NCBI GenBank assembly: GCA_033032175.1 | Contig: CM065326.1 | Coordinates: 11,612,001 to 11,676,000 of the forward strand | DNA from: Saturnia japonica | Lineage: Eukaryota > Arthropoda > Insecta > Lepidoptera > Saturniidae | Length of the DNA stretch: 64,000 nucleotides | Direction: 5' to 3' | In this document: positions 56,486-64,000 of the stretch, in pieces | How the letters are laid out: each line of letters begins with the position of its first letter | Position numbering within the stretch: position 1 is the first letter of the stretch | Notes under the pieces: model-generated | Told to the model about the DNA's origin: nothing | Seen by the model: the letters and a program-made list of their open reading frames with translations, nothing else | Databases searched by the model: none | Position numbers and translations under genes: made by a program

Positions 56486-56937
56486 TTTGCCTAGTTTCTA
56501 TAAAAAAATGTTAAGTAAAACTTCTGATTGGGGCACGGGAGCCAGATGGAGAGTGTATGGATATACTAAGTTCGACGAATCATAATAATATTATAATTGA
56601 AATATTATTTTGTTGCTTTTAGGTTGCAGTCCATGAACCTGTTAGACATAATAAAAACCTGTATCGTCTCTAAGTATTTTACATTATTCTAATATTATTA
56701 GTGTATTTAGAGTAATAATCAACGCAAACCATACATCGATTCAAAAATTTTAAAAAAGTAACCGTCACGGCCTCGCGGTTTGCCCAGTAGAAGTATTTAA
56801 GGAAAAAAACCGACCTCGGCTCCATACCGCCAAAGTTGGACCAAAGCGTCGCCACGCCAACATTGGGTCCAACAATCGGTCTGACCCAACCCATTAGATG
56901 TTTCACATCAAATAATCAAGTCATCAATAATCATCAG
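56486..56937. other. Spacer, nothing firm
   Basis: 56830-56870 weakly resembles 7680-7740. No gene. Confidence 0.3.
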
Positions 56938-57180
56938 TTGATGCCCTAAGAAGGCACTTTATGAATATCAGCACTTACAACCGGTTCGTAAAACATTCCA
57001 GACATCTAGAAGGCCATGCAAAAAACTTTATCGGGCTTACCAAAACTATTTTTCAATGTTTTTTGACACTTTGTATATTGTTTACAGATAAAAATCATCA
57101 TTTTTAGTAATTGTACAGAAAGGGAGTCCTTCCAGACATAATTCTCATTCGCGTGACGTTGGTTTAACATTATTCAGCCA
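56938..57180 (+). repeat. Interspersed repeat F, second copy
   Basis: GATGCCCTAAGAAGGCACTT, ACCGGTTCGTAAAACATTCC and GTACAGAAAGGGAGTCC follow the order of 5095-5330. Confidence 0.55.
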
Positions 57181-57320
57181 AAAGACGTCCATTGTTCAAC
57201 ATAGGTCTCCCCCCAAGACCGGTACTACGCTGCTTGTTTGTAACGAAATTCCTGTATTATGTGGTGATCTTCATCCACCTTACGACGGGTCTGCCTACGC
57301 TGTCTCTTCCAGCATTTTCT
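57180..57320 (-). pseudogene. RTE-like LINE pol, C-terminal scrap
   Basis: On the minus strand VGRPVVRWMKI precedes a frame change, after which YRSWGETYVEQWTSFG can be read. This is the VGRP..RW...W.E.YVQQWTS ending found in RTE-like pol proteins. Only about 45 codons remain, with a stop and a shift. It abuts repeat F. Confidence 0.6.
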
Positions 57321-57834
57321 AAGCACATAGTCGATACAGAGTTTTAGAAAAAATTTATGACAAAATGTACAATTTTAACAAGAATGTTATCTATCTAAAG
57401 AGGTGGAATATTATGTACATAATAACAAAGTCTATACCGGGACGTACGATAAATATCCAGAACTGGTTCCGATATCTGTTAACAGAATCGTATCAAGGAA
57501 AAACGTGGACATGCCCCCTTTGCGTAATTACATTTTATTGAACAGTTTAAAGATAAAATCATTGTTTTTTTCGAAGCTTCATAATGGCCTTTTAAATATG
57601 GACTTCACTTAGAGAAAGTAAAATGTCAAGATAGGAAGTTCGAGTAACAATTTAATACTTTGAACTAAATTTAAATGTATTAATTAAACTTTATGTACAG
57701 CGTAAGAGATATCGCTCCTCTATGATGCTCGACGACACCTAATTTTTATTGAGTCATGTTAGAACATTATTCCACTCGATGTTAAGTAACGCTGTGATTG
57801 TAGATGTAACCTAAACTTCAAAACATGATTGATA
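57321..57834. other. AT-rich spacer, nothing recognised
   Basis: A 69-codon frame at 57403-57612 has no recognisable motif. Confidence 0.35.
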
Positions 57835-57920
57835 CTGCAGTACAGCTATTGGAACATGTTCTTTCAGTGCTTAGCGATAGATTTTCAACTTGAGGGTAAA
57901 AGTTATCCAGAAGCTTCTTT
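57835..57920 (-). repeat. SINE-C, fragment
   Basis: GCAGTACAGCTATTGGAACA and TTTTCAACTTGAGGGTAAAAG match the centre of the family in reverse. Confidence 0.5.
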
Positions 57921-59049
57921 CATAACAACAAGCCAGCCTTAATAACCTTACATGTGAGTAACTAAAGGCCTTTGAACTTAGCAATAGTATGAATGTTATT
58001 GTAAGTCGTGTGTTCGGGGAATCTATTAAATAAAATCTTAATATTTAGTAACAGAAAACGCACAGCTTAAAACAGTGAGATAAGAAGGATGAAATTTTTC
58101 ACAGGAGTTCCATACTAGCAATAAGAAAGGATTTTTTAAAATTCAATATTTAAAGAAGTTAATAAGGTAGTTATAAAAATAGAAATAATATCTTAGTTCA
58201 CAAATCACATTTAACTGAGGCTGATCAACCGGGTAGTTATTTATTATGGTAAACTTACCGTTGATCTCTACTTCCTTTTTAGACTTTTTTATGTGGTATA
58301 TACTTTATTGTTAACTATAATTTTTCTGGCTGCAAAGCCTCATCAATCATCTAGCAAAAAGCCTGGATTAATTGTTTACCGTTGCCACAGTAATCATCGA
58401 TTTGACAGAGATGAAAAAACAAAATAATTCGCTTGAGTCTTCTTCTTATTGTCCGATAAGACGTAAACCACACACATAAATCGCTGTTCCAATTTAATTC
58501 ATTTAAATTTGATGGTAAATTAAACTCCCGAAAAAGGAACCTAAATACATACCAGTCCGTATAACGTGAACTCTTAACTCAGAAACTAATAAAAGTTCGC
58601 AAAACCCCTCGGGCCTGTTCTATGATAAAAAATATGTATAGAAAAAACTTGTCTTAACTGTATTCCGATGACATGTAAATAGAGTTTCAGAACAATTTCT
58701 ATCAACGATCAAAATATTCTTGTAATAAGTTTAATAGTTGAAGCGAAAACAGAGAGAGTCTTTGTTGGATCATCTACCAAACTAACCACGCACCTATCTC
58801 AAATAAAACCGGACATGAACTTATCAAACTAAACATAACCTTTATCATAATTATATTTTAAAGTTCCGGCGAAATTAACTCGAATTAGGGCCGATTTGTC
58901 AATCCTCGGATAAACAGAGAGATAATATTTATTCGACAGATACCAAAGAGTGAACTTTTTAATCGTCAGATAGACTTTATACAGGTAGTCGATAATAACT
59001 CGAATGACTGATGAATAACTTTATCTGTCTTTTTAAAGTCAGATAACAG
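57921..59049. other. AT-rich spacer, nothing recognised
   Basis: No supported feature. Confidence 0.4.
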
Positions 59050-59275
59050 TAATTCTAGGAGTTTTTATTGGGATTTTGAAGTAACACGTTGTGATTTTTA
59101 TTTTTAACATGCATTCTGAGATCCCATAAAAACTCCTTACAAGGTCCTAACAAGGGAGCCACCATCTTCTTAGGATACTGAAATCGTCATAAGACAGGAC
59201 ACTATATTTACTTGATAATGGCAGTAATGATTTTCATTAAAGGGACTGGTTGCCAAGTTAGGAAGAAGAAGAACA
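59050..59275 (+). repeat. LINE-like tail J, ends in (GAA)n
   Basis: GGGATTTTGAAGTAACACG, AAGGGAGCCACCATCTTCTT and GGACTGGTTGCCAAGTTAGG, then GAAGAAGAAGAAC. Confidence 0.6.
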
Positions 59276-59404
59276 GTAATTCTAATGACACTTTTGATAT
59301 ATACTTCACATGTTCCATTTGTTTCATGTAAAGACAGGCAAAAATCTTATATAGTAAAGGCAAGCAAACGTTTCAATGAATTATGTAAGCAGCATACCAA
59401 TTTC

Positions 59405-59490
59405 AATCCATAACATACCATCACGCCTGTATTCGCCGAGTATGTTTTTAGGTCCCATATAATAGGGGGCGAGTCTATTGCCATTGATCC
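59405..59490 (-). repeat. SINE-A, 3' fragment
   Basis: Reverse of the end of the copy at 1-232, including AGGTCCCATATAATAGGGGG. No tRNA-like head. Confidence 0.6.
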
Positions 59491-59879
59491 TTTGGAAATA
59501 AATGTGTTTTCACCTAGAAAGTGCACAGGGGCTTTGTATAGGTAAGAGTTTTATAATTTTTAGTTACTTCTTCTTCTTCTTCTAATACTACAGTTAATCA
59601 TATTATTTTATCATTTGATGAAGTGAAACTTTTTAGATGGCGATCCGATTATTGGGCAAGAATTGCGAGTGAAATTTCAAGAAGGCACATGAGACAGAAG
59701 GAAGATGTAACGTAGAAAGAAGGATAAAGATAGCTATAATTGTATATTTTAGACACAGTTTAGACTATCCGCGTCTACTCTTTTAAGAAGTCTCAATTGA
59801 TTCCCATGTACGGCGTTGCACGCGCAATTAAATGTGTTGCCTTCAAAAAAGGAGTTGGTTCTCAATTCGAATGTATACT
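59491..59879. other. AT-rich spacer
   Basis: TTCTTCTTCTTCT lies near 59570-59582, the reverse of the J tail type. Nothing else seen. Confidence 0.35.
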
Positions 59880-60290
59880 TCTTTTATACTACAAAGGTGG
59901 CAAACAAGCATATGGCGCACCTGATGATAAACAGCTACCCTAGCTTGTAATACCATAAGTATCACTAGCGCGTTGCCGACCTTTAACCCCCCTCTCAAAA
60001 AGAGCTCTGGAGACCCTACTCACCGCAGGAACACAACAAAAAGTTATTTGGCTGCGATCTTCTGTAGGGTGGAGGTATTCCACCAGTCGGACTGCCTCAA
60101 GTAGAGAGAAATCTCAAAAGAAATTTCTCTGTGCCATACCTCTCTTTGAACTAAACCCCCCTCCCCTTGCCCTATGAGCTCTGGATCCACTCATCGCAGG
60201 AATACAACACAAGGTTATTTGGCTGCGGTCTTCTGTAGGTTGGATGTATTCCACCATTCAGGCTATTGCAGTGGCAATCTGTTTAACTGA
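59880..60290 (+). repeat. Interspersed repeat E, partly duplicated
   Basis: The first unit runs from AAAGGTGGCAAACAAGC to AGTAGAGAGAAATCTC. The second half (about 60140-60270) repeats the AGCTCTGGA...CACTCATCGCAGGAA and GGCTGCG.TCTTCTGTAGG blocks of the first. It is a head-to-tail partial duplication or two adjacent insertions. Confidence 0.6.
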
Positions 60291-60671
60291 CAGCCGTTAG
60301 TTGTTTACATTCGAAATACATACGAAATATTCGCAGGGGTCAACTAATTTACTAATAATAAGTATACTAAAAGAACTAAAGAAATATGTTTTGGAGCTAC
60401 GAAAATAAGAACTCCGTTTTATTCCGTAGTTTCGGCGCAACAGTGATAACATACAAGTTAATTTCCCCAGGGCACATCGCCTACAAAGCCAAGCCGGTTA
60501 AGACATTATTAAAAATCGCCTCTAAATCTGGGATATAATTCAAACGCAGACATTTATTACCTTTTCAATTTTAATGCGACGTCTTACAATATCGCGAGAA
60601 ACAATTTATCAAATACAATCGCAGAGCGGTAGGACATGTGTAAAACCTTTTATAGTCCTGTATAGACAAGC
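60291..60671. other. AT-rich spacer, nothing recognised
   Basis: No supported feature. Confidence 0.35.
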
Positions 60672-60745
60672 AGGGCTCGTGGCGCAGTAGTAGTATGCGA
60701 TACTATTGAGCAGAGAGATCACGGGTTCGATCCACGCACATGTGT
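60672..60745 (+). repeat. SINE-B, tRNA-like head
   Basis: Box A TGGCGCAGTAG (60680-60690) and a consensus-perfect box B GGGTTCGATCC (60723-60733). The 5' and 3' ends do not form an acceptor stem, so it is a tRNA-derived SINE head or a tRNA pseudogene. It resembles 20533-20598. What follows downstream is unrecognised. Confidence 0.7.
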
Positions 60746-61213
60746 GGCTTTTCTATGATGAGCATAATTATCAGGAAGGGGCAACTTATATAGAGGTAAA
60801 ACAAGAAACCTATTTTACGTGGTCCTGTTTTCTCCTGTCCTTTAATTGTAACATACAATGTTTATTCAAGAGATTTTATCCTTATCATAAACACTATCGA
60901 TTGGTACAATAATGTAGTGAATGTTTGTTATTACAAGATTTTTTTAACTTTTAATTGTTAGAATGAATCAAATCTTGCGACTGAATTTTAAAATAGTTAC
61001 CATCAACCGATTGAGCTGAAGTTTTACATACACATTTAAATTGGATGTCAATGCATGATTAGCTAAGTGACGTTATTCTAAATCTAATATGGCGAGCTCC
61101 AAAACTAGTTTGTTGTATGGACCCCCATGACACGGCTATCAAATGGAAGGGTATGCCGAAAAGAACACGAGAAAAAAATTGAGTATAGTAGTAAATAGTT
61201 TTTCAATTAATAA
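60746..61213. other. AT-rich spacer, nothing recognised
   Basis: No supported feature. This may hold the SINE-B body. Confidence 0.35.
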
Positions 61214-61656
61214 CTAGCTGTGTCCGCGACTTTGTTCGCGTGAACTACAGAATATCGTCGATCGGGCACACGCGCGAATCGTGATATCCCCGCTCCCGGT
61301 TCTTTTAAAGACAAAAATGCCTATGATGGATTATCCTTAGAAGGTAGCTCTTTTTAATATCTACAATTATATAGTACATTAATTTGATAGTTCTCTTATG
61401 GTTTACTCGGCGTAAGCCATTTGATTGCCCGAATTTATACATCTTGCCCGGTTTTTTTATTTATTTGCGCGGAACCCTAACTCTTTTTCTAAAATAAAAG
61501 TTACTCCTTATAACATCAGTTATCTGCCAGTGGAAATCCCGTTAAAATCGGTCCAACCGATTTGGAGATTAACCGAAAGAAACAGACAGACAAAAAATTA
61601 AGAAAGCTCTTATTTTGTATTACAAACAGACACTTCAAATTTATTTATTTGTATAA
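61214..61656 (-). mobile_element. Helitron-like element HEL-2
   Basis: The minus strand ends CGCGGACACAGCTAG. A perfect hairpin, CGCGA/TCGCG around ACAAAG, sits 7 bases before the CTAG. The body matches 49811-50317. The 5' end is diverged. Confidence 0.6.
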
Positions 61657-61789
61657 ATCAGTTGATATATCAATAAATAGAATATTCTCATGGTTAATTT
61701 TTATATTGTTGAGATGGCGCTGTCGCGATTTTGTAAATCAGGTTGAAGGGTTTGTTTTTGTGAACGAATTTTATATAAACGAGAAACAA

Positions 61790-62006
61790 AAATGGTCACA
61801 AAAGTCGACCCCTGAGGGAGGCCGATTCTAGCCAATGATCCCGAAGATGTTGTCCCATTTTAAGCATTTATGTCTTTAAAATATCCGGGGGGTGGGGGGG
61901 GGGGGGGGGGGGGGGTAGCACGATTCGCGCGTGTGCCCAGTCGACGGCATTCTGTAGTCCACGCGAGCGCAGCCACGAGCAAGCAATTTTATTTATTTGT
62001 ATAGAT
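61790..62006 (+). mobile_element. HEL-2 fragment in opposite orientation, holding a G run
   Basis: In reverse, 61860-61985 matches the CTAG-proximal part of 61214-61360: GTGGACTACAGAATGCCGTC, GGGCACACGCGCGAATCGTG, and a TTTTAAAGACA.AAATGC block. The poly-G tract lies where the other copy reads CCCCGCTCCCGG in reverse sense. Confidence 0.5.
61887..61915. repeat. Poly-G tract (G6-T-G22)
   Basis: Six G (61887-61892), one T, then 22 G (61894-61915). Such a run can form G-quadruplexes and its true length is easily misread by sequencing. Confidence 0.85.
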
Positions 62007-62094
62007 ACTAACATATAGATACTTCTCAAATACTTCGTTTTTATTTAAAAAAAAAAAAACTAATTAATTCAATCTTCATTTAATGTATAACTAT

Positions 62095-62181
62095 AGTATA
62101 CATATTTTAAGAAACTATGATTTTTATAAGAATTACGCGTTCTTCCGTCGTCCATGCGACCGACGCCTCGGACACAGGTAG
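62095..62181 (+). mobile_element. Helitron-like HEL-4, 3' end only
   Basis: ATTACGCGTTCTTCCGTCG and CTCGGACACAGGTAG match the end of 24856-25061. The final CTAG is mutated to GTAG. Confidence 0.5.
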
Positions 62182-62401
62182 TTTTTCAAAATCTATTATA
62201 CATAAATCTATTTTAATAATTTATTAGTATTTATCGATATAAATATGAATGTTAATTAAATTATCAATGTTAAACACATATAAATTGTGAAATAACTTAT
62301 TTATCTTTAGTGTAATCGTAATATCTAACTACAAGGTCAGAGTTTTAAATATGTACAGCTGTTACAACTTATGGTAATAAATTTGTATAACGGTTATTAT
62401 A

Positions 62402-62473
62402 GGTTCCATGGTGTAATGGTTAGCACTCTGGACTTTGAATCCAGCGATCCGAGTTCAAATCTCGGTGGAACCT
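62402..62473 (+). tRNA. tRNA-Gln (anticodon TTG)
   Basis: The 72-nt cloverleaf is complete. The acceptor stem GGTTCCA/TGGAACC has 7 of 7 pairs. The D-arm GTGT/GCAC pairs with one G-T. The anticodon stem CTGGA/TCCAG carries loop CTTTGAA, giving anticodon TTG for Gln codon CAA. The T-arm CCGAG/CTCGG has loop TTCAAAT. The internal pol III promoter is therefore intact (box B GAGTTCAAATCTC). A terminator T tract begins six bases after the gene. Nothing suggests a pseudogene. It stands alone, about 1.7 kb from a SINE-B head that it does not resemble in sequence. Confidence 0.96.
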
Positions 62474-62478
62474 GCGTA

Positions 62479-62484
62479 TTTTTT
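62479..62484 (+). terminator. RNA polymerase III terminator of tRNA-Gln
   Basis: TTTTTT shortly after the tRNA 3' end, the usual pol III stop signal. Confidence 0.85.
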
Positions 62485-63354
62485 CATAATTCTTTCGAAA
62501 TGAGCACGCTTATGATCAGCAAGTCATATCCTACGTTCAACAAAATATTGTTTTTTTTTTCTTCAATTTGCCAGTCAAGAGTGACAAATACACGTTATAG
62601 AATTTAGTTGCCAAATGTTCGGTGTACTGTAGAATAACTCATACAATGAATACACTGACACAACATAAAACAGTCACAAATTTATATATAATAAGACAAC
62701 AAAATTTTGTAATAAACTGAGGCAACACTTTACATATAACTCAATATTTTTTTACTTTTTATACTTCTTTTGGCGTGTATTGTACAGAGTAAAATATAGA
62801 CCTGCGCGCGCAACATGTGACGGAAGATAAATTGAATAATATTTTTTACATATGTATACAAGTTGAAATTTTTATATACGGCATTAAATGATTTCTACAC
62901 ACTTTTCAAAAAATATAGTAAAAAGAATTCATAGTACTATTATTAATGATTAACTTTACTATATCGCACTACCTTCAGTTTGAATTATAAACTAAATAAT
63001 TAATAAATACATAATTGCAATTTGATAAGATATCCATCAAGTACTCAGATTTGCGAATTTTATTGCGCAGTCATCGACCCGCCACGCCGCGTCGCGTCGC
63101 TTAAGCTATGACCTGAGACCCCGCTCACTTAGGAACATTATCTTTTCGACCTCAATCTAAAGGTAAATATACATTGGCCTCAAATAAAATGTATTTATTA
63201 ATGCATACAGGATTTACATTATTAAATTTCTAAAAATTTCATTAGTGAGAAGCATTTAGATACGCTTTCGTTGTAAACCATTCCTTAATTGGTTAATCAA
63301 TAAATCTAAACACACGGCAGTGTGTCAGCCTAGTTCAGGAAAAAATTGAAAAAC
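62485..63354. other. AT-rich spacer, nothing recognised
   Basis: A short CG-rich patch (CCACGCCGCGTCGCGTCGC) lies at about 63082-63100. No gene. Confidence 0.35.
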
Positions 63355-63772
63355 TCTTTACACAAGTATCTTATTCATTGAGACCACTCCAATGAGCCCA
63401 AACATGATAGCTCTGCTGTAAGTTGGTGAGGAGTTAGATTCTAGATGTTGTTGCAGCATCATGTCAAGGATAACATGTTTTTCTAATATAATTGAAGTAA
63501 CAGAATCCCAAATTTCGACTCGATCAGACCTGTGAAAGATACTCACATTCATTTGTCAACCATAAAAGAGCTGATAATCTTCAAATGGCTAAACAGGTTT
63601 TCTTAAGTCTTACCTAAGATCACTCTCGACCAAGTCATCTTTTGAACAATAAAAAAACAGAACAAAATCGGTTCAGCCGTTTGACAACTGCGATGCCACA
63701 GACAGACACACAGATACACACATTAAAATTGTAAAACCTCTCGTTTTGCGTCGGTTGTTAAAAATATATAAT
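63355..63772 (+). repeat. Interspersed repeat L, longest copy
   Basis: Reference copy of the family. It runs from TTATTCATTGAGACCACTCC through CTGATAATCTTCAAATGGC and AAAATCGGTTCAGCCGTTTG to CACAGACAGACACACAGATA and GCGTCGGTTGTTAAAAATAT. Confidence 0.7.
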
Positions 63773-63773
63773 A

Positions 63774-64000
63774 TCGGGTGGGCCAGAAAGATTTGCGAAT
63801 TTAAATAAAACTAAATACAATACACAAACAAATCTTTATTTCAATTAAAATAGACATCTGGGAAATGTATTTCTTAAAAATTACATCATTCAGGTGTGCA
63901 CCATCTCGCTGCAAATATTCCTCGAATCTGAACCTCAAATTGGTAAAAACTCGCTGACACATTGCGTGAGAAATAGCTGCCATTTCTTCTCGGATATTTA
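63774..64000 (-). mobile_element. Second Tc1/mariner-type element, cut by window edge
   Basis: A TA at 63772-63773 precedes an end reading TCGGGTGGGCCAGAAAGATT. This resembles, but is not identical to, the terminal repeat of the element at 1757-3060 (shared GGTG..CCAGAAAG). The minus-strand transposase C-terminus follows directly inside. The other end lies beyond the window. It inserted at the very end of repeat L. Confidence 0.8.
63801..64000 (-). CDS. mariner-type transposase, C-terminal part (runs off window)
   Basis: The minus-strand frame is open from the window edge to a stop at 63803-63801. It contains EEMAAISHAMCQRVFTNLRF, then FEEYLQRDGAHLNDVIFKKY. The same region of the element at 1757-3060 reads SEMAAISIAMCQRVIANLRF, so the two are clearly related but different families. 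The catalytic domain is outside the window, so I cannot say whether the gene is intact. The visible part has no lesion. The methionine at 63983 is internal. Confidence 0.82.
   Translation of the reverse strand, partial: NIREEMAAISHAMCQRVFTNLRFRFEEYLQRDGAHLNDVIFKKYISQMSILIEIKICLCIVFSFI

Noticed and set aside
60672..60745. A second functional tRNA gene
   Set aside because: Box A and box B are good, but the 5' and 3' ends do not pair as an acceptor stem and a similar head occurs at 20533-20598. It fits a SINE head better.
62402..62473. tRNA-Gln as a SINE-derived sequence
   Set aside because: All stems pair, a pol III terminator follows, and the sequence does not match any SINE head in the window.
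1..64000. A novel multi-gene system, operon, phage or prophage
   Set aside because: No set of neighbouring open frames with shared orientation or function is present. All protein-like frames I recognise belong to transposable elements.

Overview
The window looks like AT-rich, gene-poor nuclear DNA from an insect, most probably a moth or butterfly (Lepidoptera). The reasons are the kinds of mobile elements and their end motifs: CTAG-ended Helitron-like repeats, tRNA-derived SINEs, RTE-like LINE tails and a 1.3-kb Tc1/mariner-type element. This taxonomic call rests on remembered repeat families, not on a database search, and I cannot name the species. I see no operons, CRISPR arrays or bacterial genes, and no convincing exon of a host protein gene. 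The only host gene I can support is a tRNA-Gln(TTG) at 62402-62473.

Layout. 0-5 kb: a SINE cut by the window edge, two Helitron-like elements, then a complete but disabled Tc1/mariner-type element (1757-3060) sitting one base beyond the 3' end of a Helitron. 5-32 kb: scattered dispersed repeats with long unrecognised AT-rich spacers. They include copies of one tRNA-derived SINE (SINE-C, at least 14 in the window), three copies of a palindrome-bearing CTAG-ended repeat, LINE tails ending in simple repeats, and a possible solo LTR near 22.8-23.1 kb. 32-43 kb: two opposed 24-bp termini, a truncated LINE coding for a reverse-transcriptase C-terminus (33.5-33.9 kb), a MITE-like element with a 7-bp duplication (34.0-34.5 kb), an inverted Helitron pair (36.3-37.6 kb), tandem SINE-C copies, and a nested block at 40.9-42.2 kb where an RTE-like remnant holds a 61-bp minisatellite and is split by another LINE.

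43-47 kb: a reverse-transcriptase C-terminal relic, then a 2-kb non-LTR retrotransposon with a recognisable but broken reverse transcriptase (about 45.1-47.1 kb). 51-53 kb: two retroposon insertions with clear target-site duplications. The first is a poly(A)-tailed 311-bp insert. The second is a 5'-truncated LINE whose 385-aa RNase H reading frame is still open with all four catalytic acidic residues. 53-64 kb: few recognisable features, then Helitron copies around a 22-G run, the tRNA gene, and the start of a second, different Tc1/mariner-type element that runs off the right edge.

Nothing here suggests a cooperating gene system. The biology visible is layered transposition and decay. The most informative points are the nested insertions, the exact target-site duplications, a Helitron 3' hairpin kept across families by compensatory changes, and a minisatellite formed inside a LINE coding sequence.
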